From: Bradyrhizobium zhengyangense
GTDB lineage: Bacteria; Pseudomonadota; Alphaproteobacteria; Rhizobiales; Xanthobacteraceae
Assembly (NCBI RefSeq): GCF_022012435.1
Contig: NZ_JAKLUA010000001.1
Span: forward strand, 1,612,001 to 1,676,000
DNA: 64,000 bases
Direction of reading: 5' to 3'
The first letter of the stretch is position 1. Each line of letters opens with the position of its first letter. The translations under genes and the position numbers were made by a program. Below are positions 26,641 to 34,120 of this stretch, piece after piece. A model generated the notes under the pieces. It was not told the DNA's origin, did no database searches, and worked only from the letters and a program-made list of their open reading frames with translations.

Positions 26641-28383
26641 TCAGGCGGTGGCGCGGATGCGCTGCTTATCGTAGAGATCCTTCTCGTCGTCGGCGATCGG
26701 AACGACGTAGGGCTCCACCGCACGCTTCTCGCTGGTCATCTTGCCGTTCTGCTTCGACAGCAGCGTGTGGCAGAACCAGTTCTCGTTGTCCTTCTCCGGG
26801 AAATCAGTGCGCCAGTGATAGAGGCCCCAGCGGCTCTCCTCGCGATAGAGCGAGGCATGCACGGCCATATCGGCGCAATCCATGATCGACTGCACTTCGA
26901 GCGCGCGGAGCAGCTCATGCGCGTTGCGCGCGATCATACGCTCCTGCATGTCCTGCCGCGTCTCTGCGAGGCGGCGCATGCCGAGCTCGTATTTGCGTGT
27001 GACTTTCGGCGGTTGGAGATAATCATTCACCAGGCGGCGGGTCTTGTACTCGACCTGGTTTGGCGGAATGCCGTCCTCGCGCTTGGTCGGTGCCAGCACG
27101 CGGTCGCGCTCCCTGGCGACGTCGGCGGCATCGAACTCGGCAAAGTTGTGATTGTCGGCGAACTCCATCGCGTCGATGCCGGCGACCGAGCCGTTGGTGA
27201 AGGCGCCGAGCATGTAATTGTGCGGCACGCTCGCCATGTCGCCGGCGGCGTAGAGGCCGGGGACGGTGGTGCGCGCATTGTCGTCAACGAACACGCCCGA
27301 GGCGCTGTGGCCGGAGCAGAAGCCGATCTCGGAGATGTGCATCTCGATCGACTCGCTGCGATAATCGACCCCGCGCCCCTGCTGGAACAGGCCGCGCGTG
27401 GGGCGCTCAACCTTATGCAGCGTGGATTCGATCTCCGAGATGGTGTCGGGATGGAGGTGCTTGAGCTGGAGGAAAACCGGCCCCTTGCCGGACAGGAGCT
27501 CGTTGTAGAATTCCAGCATCATCTGGCCGGACCAGTAATCGCATTCGATGAATCGCGCGCCCTCGTTGTTCGCGGTGAAGGCGCCGAAGGGACCGGCGAC
27601 ATAGGCGCAGGCCGGGCCGTTATAGTCCTTGATCAACGGGTTGATCTGGTAGCATTCGAGGTTCGCGAGCGCAGCGCCGGCGTGATAGGCCATGGAATAG
27701 CCGTCACCGGAATTGGCGGCGTTCTCGTAGGTGCCGAACATGTAGCCGGAGGTCGGCAGGCCGAGGCGACCGGCGGCGCCCATACAGAGGATCACGGCCT
27801 TGGCCTTGATGACGAGGATCTCGGCAGTGCGGGTGTTGACGGAGATCGCGCCGGCGATGCGACCATCGGACGATTTCAGCAGCCGCGTCGCCATGTAGCG
27901 GTTGGAGATCAGGATACGCGCGCGGCGGAGCTGGCGATAGAGCGCCTTCTTCACGGTCTCGCCGTTCGGCATCGGCAGAACATAGGTGCCGATGTGATGC
28001 ACCTTCTTGACGGCATAGTCGCCGTTCTCGTTCTTCAGGAAGCGGATGCCGAAACTGTCGAGCTCCTCAATGATCTTGTAGCAGTTTTGCGCGTATTTAT
28101 AGACCGCCTTCTGGTCAACGATGCCGTCATTGGCGATCGTAATTTCCTTGGTGTACTGCTCCGGCGTCGCATAGCCGGGGATGACCGCGTTGTTCAGCCC
28201 GTCCATGCCCATCGAGATTGCGCCGGAGCGCTTGACGTTGGCCTTTTCGAGCAGGACGACATTGGCCTTCGGGTTCTTCAGCTTCGCCTTCAGCGCCGCC
28301 ATCGGGCCGGCCGTGCCGCCGCCGATGACCAGCACGTCGCAGGAAACCTCGGAAAGTCCGTCGACGATCTGATCTAGTGCCAT
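26641..28383 (-). CDS. AprA-like FAD-dependent oxidoreductase (fumarate reductase/APS reductase flavoprotein family)
   Basis: A 580-residue flavoprotein. The FAD dinucleotide motif is CDVLVIGGGTAGPMAALKAK (residues 15-34), followed by KRSGAISMGMDGLNN, a pattern shared with the adenylylsulfate reductase alpha subunit. GLYAAGDMASVPHNYMLGAF is the second FAD contact, and the C-terminal helical domain ends RIRATA. The ATG at 28383 has AGGAG seven bases upstream. It is followed by the AprB-like ferredoxin and the HEAT protein. Family membership is clear. The substrate is unknown: fumarate reductase seems unlikely given the AprB-like partner, and true APS reductase activity is unproven since no sat or dsr genes are here. 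Confidence 0.85.
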   Translation of the reverse strand: MALDQIVDGLSEVSCDVLVIGGGTAGPMAALKAKLKNPKANVVLLEKANVKRSGAISMGMDGLNNAVIPGYATPEQYTKEITIANDGIVDQKAVYKYAQNCYKIIEELDSFGIRFLKNENGDYAVKKVHHIGTYVLPMPNGETVKKALYRQLRRARILISNRYMATRLLKSSDGRIAGAISVNTRTAEILVIKAKAVILCMGAAGRLGLPTSGYMFGTYENAANSGDGYSMAYHAGAALANLECYQINPLIKDYNGPACAYVAGPFGAFTANNEGARFIECDYWSGQMMLEFYNELLSGKGPVFLQLKHLHPDTISEIESTLHKVERPTRGLFQQGRGVDYRSESIEMHISEIGFCSGHSASGVFVDDNARTTVPGLYAAGDMASVPHNYMLGAFTNGSVAGIDAMEFADNHNFAEFDAADVARERDRVLAPTKREDGIPPNQVEYKTRRLVNDYLQPPKVTRKYELGMRRLAETRQDMQERMIARNAHELLRALEVQSIMDCADMAVHASLYREESRWGLYHWRTDFPEKDNENWFCHTLLSKQNGKMTSEKRAVEPYVVPIADDEKDLYDKQRIRATA

Positions 28384-28452
28384 CACTTGCTCCTGGTTCG
28401 CCGGTGTCCGGCGCCTTTGCGTCAGATTTGTTCAGCTGGTCGTCCGGCGATA

Positions 28453-28464
28453 GCAATTAGTTGT
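28453..28464 (+). promoter_or_regulatory. ATTAGTT motif copy 1, upstream of the flavoprotein gene
   Basis: GCAATTAGTTGT lies 70 bp upstream of the flavoprotein start and inside a GGCGA...TCGCC stem. It matches GCAATTAGTTGC at 29396-29407 at 11 of 12 positions. Related copies occur at 29333 and 30686, so this may be a shared regulator site for the locus. Confidence 0.4.
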
Positions 28465-28485
28465 CGCCGGGACGCGATTTGCGCC

Positions 28486-29259
28486 TCAGCGCTCGACGAA
28501 GGCCTTTTCGATCACGAAATGGCCGGGCTGGCTGTGATTGCCCTCAACGAAGCCGCGCGCGGTAAACATCGCGGGAAGTTCCTCAAGCATCGCCGGGCTG
28601 CCGCACAGCATGATGCGGTCGGTCTCGATATCGAGGCCTGTTAGCCCGAGATCGTCGAACAGCTGGTTGGACGCGATCAGGTCGGTGATGCGGCCGCGAT
28701 TGCGGAACGGCTCGCGGGTGACGGTCGGGTAATAGACGAGCTTGTCGCGGATCAGCGGCCCGAATAATTCGTGACTGCGCAGGCCGTCGACGACGTGCTC
28801 GCCGTAAGCAAGCTCGGAGACCTGGCGGCAGCCATGGGCGAGTACGATAGTCTCGTAGTTCTCGTAGACATCTGGATCCTTGATCAGGCTGGCGAAGGGC
28901 GCAAGGCCCGTGCCGGTCGAGAGCAGCAGCAGGCGCTTTCCCGGGATGAGGTTGCCGGTGATCAGCGTACCCGTCGCTTTGCGGCCGACCAGGATGACGT
29001 CGCCTTCCCTGATCTTCTGGAGGCGCGAGGTCAGCGGACCGTCCTGCACCTTGATCGAGAAGAATTCGAGCGCCTCTTCGTGATTGGCGCTGGCCATGCT
29101 GTAGGCCCGCATCAACGGCTTGCCCTCGACTTCCAGCCCGATCATCGCGAACTGGCCATTCTGGAAACGGAAGCCGGGATCACGCGTTGCGGTGAAACTG
29201 AATAGTGACTCGGTCCAGTGCCGGACCGACAAAACCGTTTCCTTCTGAAATGCGCTCAT
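28486..29259 (-). CDS. fpr: Ferredoxin-NADP(+) reductase
   Basis: A 257-residue bacterial-type ferredoxin/flavodoxin-NADP reductase. The FAD site is RAYSMAS (RxYS motif), the NADP site begins GTGLAPFASL, and it ends FVIEKAFVER, close to the usual C-terminus. The start at 29259 has AAGGAGAG upstream. It probably moves electrons from NADPH through the AprB-like ferredoxin to the AprA-like flavoprotein, since the three genes are neighbours in the same orientation with a 102-bp gap. It could also be a housekeeping Fpr, but the location argues for a dedicated role. Confidence 0.92.
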   Translation of the reverse strand: MSAFQKETVLSVRHWTESLFSFTATRDPGFRFQNGQFAMIGLEVEGKPLMRAYSMASANHEEALEFFSIKVQDGPLTSRLQKIREGDVILVGRKATGTLITGNLIPGKRLLLLSTGTGLAPFASLIKDPDVYENYETIVLAHGCRQVSELAYGEHVVDGLRSHELFGPLIRDKLVYYPTVTREPFRNRGRITDLIASNQLFDDLGLTGLDIETDRIMLCGSPAMLEELPAMFTARGFVEGNHSQPGHFVIEKAFVER

Positions 29260-29319
29260 GGTCTCTCCTTCGTGATTGCGCACAGGTTCTCGGAGAGAGC
29301 AGAGTCCGGCAATTCGGAA

Positions 29320-29346
29320 GTGAAACTCCCGGTCGATTAGTTTCAC
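29320..29346. promoter_or_regulatory. Inverted repeat in the fpr/DUF971 divergent promoter
   Basis: GTGAAACT (29320-29327) and AGTTTCAC (29339-29346) are perfect 8-bp arms with an 11-bp spacer. It is located 60 bp upstream of fpr and about 106 bp upstream of the DUF971 gene. It overlaps a TCGATTAGTTTC copy of the ATTAGTT motif at 29333. It looks like an operator for a dimeric regulator. Confidence 0.5.
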
Positions 29347-29395
29347 ATTTCGCGAGTGGTGATCGAAGATCAGGCACGCGGTCCCGTACGCGCCG

Positions 29396-29407
29396 GCAAT
29401 TAGTTGC
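29396..29407 (+). promoter_or_regulatory. ATTAGTT motif copy 3, palindromic
   Basis: GCAA-TTAG-TTGC is a symmetric site in the divergent promoter region, 63 bp (about six helical turns) from the related copy at 29333. It lies about 45 bp upstream of the DUF971 start. Confidence 0.4.
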
Positions 29408-29452
29408 TATTCGCGCGCGCCCGCGCGTGTAGAACGAAGTCGGAGGTTCGTC

Positions 29453-29755
29453 ATGACCATGACCCTGGTGGTACCGACCGTGGCCGACTATGAAGCAAGC
29501 GCCGATCTCGCGACGCTCCTCGTCCGCACCGCGCAGGACGATGCGCTCAGCGTGCCCGCCGAGGCACTCCGCCTCTCCTGCAAATGCGCCCACTGCACCC
29601 GCGCCCGCTTCGACGGTCGCTTCCCGGACGCGTTTCCGGGGATCGCGATCACCGAGATCGGCGATCTCGGCTACGGGCTGAACATCTCGTTTTCGGATGG
29701 GCACAACAGGGGGATTTACCCAAAACCCTATCTGCTGAGCCTGGCCGGGCGGTAA
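29453..29755 (+). CDS. DUF971 (gamma-butyrobetaine hydroxylase-like N-terminal) domain protein
   Basis: A 100-residue protein consisting of one DUF971 domain. The pattern C43-x-C45-x2-C48 (LSCKCAHC) with H84 in FSDGHNRGIYP matches the zinc site of this domain. ALSVPAEALRLSC and LNISFSDGH are family hallmarks. The start has GGAGG seven bases upstream. Small stand-alone DUF971 proteins often accompany iron-sulfur assembly genes. Here it is divergent from fpr and precedes the Crp/Fnr gene, suggesting a maturation or regulatory role in the redox locus. The function is not established. Confidence 0.83.
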   Translation: MTMTLVVPTVADYEASADLATLLVRTAQDDALSVPAEALRLSCKCAHCTRARFDGRFPDAFPGIAITEIGDLGYGLNISFSDGHNRGIYPKPYLLSLAGR

Positions 29756-29827
29756 GCGCCCGTTTGCCCGCATCTGGCACGGACATTGCTCCTCTTTAGA
29801 ACGATTTGAACGTTCCGGAGGCAGATA

Positions 29828-30601
29828 ATGTTGCAGGCGGCAAGTGCAGTGCGCGGGACCGCCCCCCCGGCAGTTCGGCCTGCGGGCAGTTCCTCGCTGC
29901 TGCTGACCGAGAACCAGCAATGGATCGGCGGGCCGCCGCCGCTGATGGACAAGCTCAGCCCCCGAGAGCGGGAGCTGGTGCTAAAGCAGGGCCGGCGAAA
30001 GGTGCTCAACCGCGGCCAGACGCTGTTCAGTCAGGGCGGCAAGCATGACGGCATCTGGCTGATCGAAAGCGGTCGGATCCGCGTGTTCTACACCTCCCCG
30101 CTCGGGCGTGAGATCACACTGGCCTACTGGCATGTCGGCAATTTCGTCGGCGGGCCCGAAGTGTTCGAGGGCACCGTGCACCAATGGTCCGGCGTCGCGT
30201 CCAGCAATTGCAGCGTCGTGCACCTTCCCGGAAAGGAACTGCGGTCCCTTGCCTCAGAGATCCCAAGCCTTGCGATTGGGCTGATCGAGGGCCTCACCTT
30301 CAAGGGCAAATGCTATTCGGCGCTGGCGCAGATGCTGGGAACGCGCTCGATCACGCAGCGCCTCGCACATCTGCTGCTGCACCTCGTCGAGCTCTATGGC
30401 GTCGAGGATGTCGACGGCCGGGTGATTGCCGCGGCGTTCACCCATGCCGACATTGCCCACATGGTCGGTGCCACCAGACAATGGGTCACGATCAGCCTGA
30501 AGCGGATGCAGGAAAAGGGAATCGTCCTGACCAAGCGCTCGCAGATCGTGGTCTGCCGGACCGACGTACTGGAGGAAATGCGGGGCCACGCATCCGACTG
30601 A
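29828..30601 (+). CDS. Crp/Fnr-family transcriptional regulator
   Basis: A 257-residue regulator with a cyclic-nucleotide-type effector domain (about residues 45-165, GQTLFSQGGKHDGIWLIESG) and a C-terminal winged helix (FTHADIAHMVGATRQWVTIS, about 207-226). The FNR-type N-terminal cysteine cluster is absent, so direct oxygen sensing by an iron-sulfur centre is unlikely. GGAGG lies six bases before the ATG. It is located between the redox genes and the ABC importer and is the natural candidate for controlling both. Its DNA target is unknown, and no good TTGAT-N4-ATCAA box was seen nearby. Confidence 0.88.
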   Translation: MLQAASAVRGTAPPAVRPAGSSSLLLTENQQWIGGPPPLMDKLSPRERELVLKQGRRKVLNRGQTLFSQGGKHDGIWLIESGRIRVFYTSPLGREITLAYWHVGNFVGGPEVFEGTVHQWSGVASSNCSVVHLPGKELRSLASEIPSLAIGLIEGLTFKGKCYSALAQMLGTRSITQRLAHLLLHLVELYGVEDVDGRVIAAAFTHADIAHMVGATRQWVTISLKRMQEKGIVLTKRSQIVVCRTDVLEEMRGHASD

Positions 30602-30685
30602 GGGAATTTGGGAGCAAGGCCGGTGCACAGGCAAGCGGCTTTATAGTGCAGGACTGCCCAAGGAGTATGCAATCAACTTTTCCCG

Positions 30686-30697
30686 GCAACTAATCGA
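30686..30697 (-). promoter_or_regulatory. ATTAGTT motif copy 4, upstream of the importer operon
   Basis: On the minus strand this reads TCGATTAGTTGC and combines features of the copies at 29333 (TCGATTAGTTTC) and 29396 (GCAATTAGTTGC). It lies 86 bp upstream of the binding-protein start, in a 181-bp gap after the Crp/Fnr gene. Confidence 0.35.
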
Positions 30698-30782
30698 CTG
30701 CGGTGCTCATTCCGGGTTTGCCCAGCCGATGCCCTCACCCAATCATGGCAACCACAGCACATCCAACCGAATGAGGATGAGA

Positions 30783-32204
30783 ATGGCCCGCCATCTTCCC
30801 ACACTCTCAATCGCGATGTCGGTGACGTCGCTTGCGCTCTTAACTGCGCATCCGGCCTCGGCGGAAACCGTCACCCTCGGCATCGGAACGCAGGATACCA
30901 CCACCAACACGGTGACCGCCGGCGTCGTGATCCGGCAGCTTCATCTGCTCGAAAAATATCTGCCGAAGGACGGCAAATATTCAAACATCAAGTTCGAGCT
31001 GGAATGGCAGAACTTCACGTCCGGCCCGCCCGTCACCAACGCGATGATGGCCAACAAGCTTCAGATCGGCATGATGGGCGACTATCCGCTGATCGTGAAC
31101 GGCTTCACCTTCGAGAGCAATCCGGAGAGCAAGAGCCGATTGGTCGGCGTCGCCGCCTACAGCCTCGAAGGCTCCGGCAACGGCATCGTCGTCCACAAGG
31201 ACTCGCCCTACTACGAACTCGCCGATCTCAAGGGCAAGCTGGTCAGCGTGCCGTTCGGCTCTGCCGCGCACGGCATGGTGCTGAAAGCGATGCAGGACCG
31301 CGGATACGGCTCCGACTTCTTCCAGCTCGTCAGCCAGAGCCCTGAGGTCGGCTCCACCAATCTCCAGGAAAAGAAGATCGACGCGCACGCCGACTTCGTC
31401 CCGTTCGCCGAGCTCCTGCCCTTCCGCGGCTTCGCGCGCAAGATCTTCGACGGCGTCGAAACCAATCTGCCGACCTGGCACGGCGTCGTCGTGCGAACCG
31501 ACTTTGCGGAGAAATATCCCGAGGTCGTGGTCGCCTACTTCAAGGCGCTGATCGCCGCCAACCAGTGGCTGCGCGACGATCCCAAGCTCGCGGCCGAGAA
31601 GATCCAGGAATGGACCGGCATCAACAAGGAAGTCGTCTACATCTTCCTCGGGCCGGGCGGCAACATGACCACCGACCCAACGATCAAGCCGGCTCTGATC
31701 GATGCGGCCGCGACCGACGTCAAGGTACTCCAGAAGCTCGGGCGCATGAAGGAGTTCGATCCGAAGAAGTGGGTCGATGACAGCTACATCCGCAAGGCCT
31801 ATGCCGAGATGAAGCTCGACTATGACGCGCAGCTTGCCAGCACCAAGAATTACGAAATCTCCGGTGAAGACAGCTTTTGCAAGAAGCCGATCACCGATCC
31901 GCGCAAGGCCGGCGAGGTCTGGGTGGATGAGGCCGGCATCCTGCCGTTCTCGTCCGCCGCCTGCACGCTTGGCGCCTATGCCGACTTCAAGGCCAAAGGC
32001 AAGAAGATCAACGTTGCTTACGTCTTCGACACCACCCGCGGCATCAAGCTGTTCGCCGACCAGGCCTTCTTCGCAGTCGGCAATGGCGACGTCGCGCCGT
32101 TCCTGCTGAAGAAGGACGCGGAGGCTTATGCCGCCAAGATCAGCGGCAAAGTGCTGGGTTTCGACGACGCGGTGAAGGCGGCCGTCAGCGGAGGCAAGAC
32201 GTGA
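30783..32204 (+). CDS. NitT/TauT-family ABC binding protein with a NosL-like C-terminal domain
   Basis: A 473-residue periplasmic protein. A signal peptide (MARHLPTLSIAMSVTSLALL, cleavage after PASA) precedes a nitrate/sulfonate-type binding domain of about 320 residues (TNAMMANKLQIGMMGDYPLI, GSAAHGMVLKAMQDRGYGSD). The last roughly 110 residues go beyond the usual family end: GEVWVDEAGILPFSSAACTL, AYVFDTTRGIKLFADQAFFA and ISGKVLGFDDAVKA follow the pattern of NosL, a copper chaperone of nitrous oxide reductase. Two cysteines, C366 and C394, are in this part. GAGGATG precedes the ATG at 30783. It is the first gene of a three-gene importer operon. The ligand is unknown. Confidence 0.85.
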   Translation: MARHLPTLSIAMSVTSLALLTAHPASAETVTLGIGTQDTTTNTVTAGVVIRQLHLLEKYLPKDGKYSNIKFELEWQNFTSGPPVTNAMMANKLQIGMMGDYPLIVNGFTFESNPESKSRLVGVAAYSLEGSGNGIVVHKDSPYYELADLKGKLVSVPFGSAAHGMVLKAMQDRGYGSDFFQLVSQSPEVGSTNLQEKKIDAHADFVPFAELLPFRGFARKIFDGVETNLPTWHGVVVRTDFAEKYPEVVVAYFKALIAANQWLRDDPKLAAEKIQEWTGINKEVVYIFLGPGGNMTTDPTIKPALIDAAATDVKVLQKLGRMKEFDPKKWVDDSYIRKAYAEMKLDYDAQLASTKNYEISGEDSFCKKPITDPRKAGEVWVDEAGILPFSSAACTLGAYADFKAKGKKINVAYVFDTTRGIKLFADQAFFAVGNGDVAPFLLKKDAEAYAAKISGKVLGFDDAVKAAVSGGKT

Positions 32205-33112
32205 GCAGTCCCGCCCTCGTCAGACATCCCGAGGACAGCATGCCGGCAACAGCCATCGCCGAGGCGGGCCCTGCGCCCGCCGTCACACCCCCGGTCACAC
32301 CGCCCTCTTTCGGCACGCTTACATTGCGCTGGTACCGGCTGAACCAGGGCCGCCTGCGTGCGACCGCGATCGGCGTGATCTCGCTGATTACCTTCCTGCT
32401 GGTCTGGCACCTGCTCACGACCTATCGCGTCGTGTTCTTCGTGCGCTTCACGAACGTGCCTTCGCCGCTCGCGGTCTATGCGAGCTTCGCCAAGGCGATC
32501 CACGATCCTAGATTCCTGATGCACATCGTGCTGAGCTGCCGGCGCATCTTCATCGGCTTTTCGCTCGCCGCTGTTGTCGGCGTGCCGCTCGGCCTGATCA
32601 TGGGCCGCTTCAAGTTGGTCCACGAGATCATCTTCCCTGTGGCCGAAGTGCTGCGGCCAATCCCGGCGATCGCTTGGGTGCCAATGGCGATCATGCTGTG
32701 GCCAACCAACGAGCAGAGCATCGTCTTCATCACCTTCCTCGGCTCGTTCTTCCCGATCCTGGTCAATACGCTGCACGGAATGTCGCTGGTCGATCCGGTG
32801 CTGGTCCGCGCGGCGCAATGTCTCGGCGCGCGCGAGCGCTCGATCTTTCGCGAGGTGTATTTTCCGGCCTCGCTGCCGCACATCTTCACCGGCCTTACCA
32901 TCGGCATGGGCGTCGCCTGGGTATCGCTGATTGCGGCCGAGATGATCTCGGGCCAGTACGGCATCGGCTATTTTACCTGGGAGGCCTATTCGCTGGTTCA
33001 GTACGCCGACATCGCGCTCGGCATGATCGCGATCGGCGTGCTTGGTCTCGGCTCGAGCCTGCTGATCCGGGGCGCGGGACATCTGGTGATGCCGTGGAGG
33101 TCGACGAGATGA
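32201..33112 (+). CDS. NitT/TauT-family ABC transporter permease
   Basis: A 303-residue inner-membrane permease of the SsuC/TauC/NrtB type. After a proline/alanine-rich cytoplasmic N-terminus (residues 1-40) there are about six helices, with the EAA-like loop DPVLVRAAQCLGARERSIFR near residues 198-217. The C-terminal AAEMISGQYGIGYFTWEA is typical for the family. The GTG start overlaps the binding-protein stop, and its own stop overlaps the ATPase start. Confidence 0.92.
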   Translation: MSSPALVRHPEDSMPATAIAEAGPAPAVTPPVTPPSFGTLTLRWYRLNQGRLRATAIGVISLITFLLVWHLLTTYRVVFFVRFTNVPSPLAVYASFAKAIHDPRFLMHIVLSCRRIFIGFSLAAVVGVPLGLIMGRFKLVHEIIFPVAEVLRPIPAIAWVPMAIMLWPTNEQSIVFITFLGSFFPILVNTLHGMSLVDPVLVRAAQCLGARERSIFREVYFPASLPHIFTGLTIGMGVAWVSLIAAEMISGQYGIGYFTWEAYSLVQYADIALGMIAIGVLGLGSSLLIRGAGHLVMPWRSTR

Positions 33113-33981
33113 GCGAGATGCTTGCGAGCAAACCGAAGGGCCATATCGAGGTCAGAAATTTCTCCCTCAGCTATGACAGCATCGAGGGGCCGGTTCAGGC
33201 CGTCACGGATACGCAGATCCATGTGAATCCCGGCGAATTCGTCTCGATCGTCGGCCCTTCAGGCTGCGGAAAATCGACGCTGCTCAATGCAGTCGCGGGC
33301 TTCCTCAAACCCACCACGGGCATCGTCACCGTCGACGGCGAGCGCGTGAACGGCCCCAGCGCCGAGCGCGGCATGGTGTTTCAGCAATACTCGCTGTTTC
33401 CCTGGAAGACGGTGCGGGAGAATGTCGAGTTTGGCCTGAAGATGCGCGGCATGGCGCGCTCGCAGCGCGAACGGGCGGCGCGCACGCTGCTCGGACTCGC
33501 AGGCCTCGAAGCCTTCGAAAAGCATTATCCGGAGAAACTCTCCGGCGGCATGAAGCAGCGCGTCGGCATCGTCCGCGCGCTCGCCACGGGGCCGAAGGTG
33601 CTGCTGCTCGACGAGCCCTTCGGCGCGCTCGACGCGCAGACCCGGGTCATCATGCAGCAGATCCTCACCAATATGTGGCAGCGCCTGAAGATCTCGGTGC
33701 TGTTCGTCACCCACGACATCGACGAGGCGATCTTCCTGTCGGATCGCGTCTACTGCATGACCGCGCGCCCGGGCTCGATCAAGGCGGAGATCCCGATCCC
33801 GCTGGAACGGCCGCGGCAGCAATCGATGATGATGTCGTCGGAATTCCTGGCGCTGCGTCGCGGACTGATGTCGCTGATCCGCGAGGAGAGCCTGAAGGCG
33901 ATGGGCGGCGAGATCAACGACCTGGGTATGCAGGGGCTCAACATCGAGCTGCACGGCCATTCGCTGGCGGATGTGATTTGA
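33109..33981 (+). CDS. NitT/TauT-family ABC transporter ATP-binding protein
   Basis: A 290-residue ABC ATPase of the SsuB/TauB/NrtD group. Walker A is GPSGCGKS, the Q-loop FQQYSLFPW, the signature LSGGMKQRVGI, Walker B LLLDEPFGALDA and the switch histidine is in FVTHDID. It supplies energy to the permease with which it overlaps by ATGA. The C-terminal 45 residues (from MMMSSEFLALRR) extend past the core. It is the last gene of the operon; a palindromic repeat follows. Confidence 0.93.
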   Translation: MSEMLASKPKGHIEVRNFSLSYDSIEGPVQAVTDTQIHVNPGEFVSIVGPSGCGKSTLLNAVAGFLKPTTGIVTVDGERVNGPSAERGMVFQQYSLFPWKTVRENVEFGLKMRGMARSQRERAARTLLGLAGLEAFEKHYPEKLSGGMKQRVGIVRALATGPKVLLLDEPFGALDAQTRVIMQQILTNMWQRLKISVLFVTHDIDEAIFLSDRVYCMTARPGSIKAEIPIPLERPRQQSMMMSSEFLALRRGLMSLIREESLKAMGGEINDLGMQGLNIELHGHSLADVI

Positions 33982-34014
33982 TTTAGCTCGACCTGCCTGC
34001 GGAAATGACGGTTT

Positions 34015-34106
34015 CGTAGGGTGGGCAAAGCGGAGCGTGCCCACCACCTTTCTCAATCAGAACCGATCGTGGGCACGGCGCTTTCGCGCCTTTGCCCACC
34101 CTACGG
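34015..34106. repeat. GTAGGGTGGGCAAAG-type palindromic repeat between convergent genes
   Basis: CGTAGGGTGGGCAAAGCG at 34015 is mirrored by CGCCTTTGCCCACCCTACG ending at about 34106, with inner arms GCGTGCCCAC and GTGGGCACGGCG. This roughly 92-bp imperfect palindrome lies between the stops of the ABC ATPase gene and the YeiH-like gene and could terminate both. I recognise the type as a dispersed repeat of Bradyrhizobium genomes. Confidence 0.7.
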
Positions 34107-34120
34107 CAGTGTCGCCTTGA

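Noticed and set aside
26623..28377. A 584-codon plus-strand frame opposite the AprA-like flavoprotein
   Set aside because: Shadow of a gene with clear FAD motifs and a good ribosome-binding site.
26376..28383. Calling the flavoprotein and ferredoxin a true dissimilatory APS reductase
   Set aside because: The ferredoxin lacks the AprB tail and no sat, dsr or qmo genes are present, so only AprA/AprB-like is claimed.
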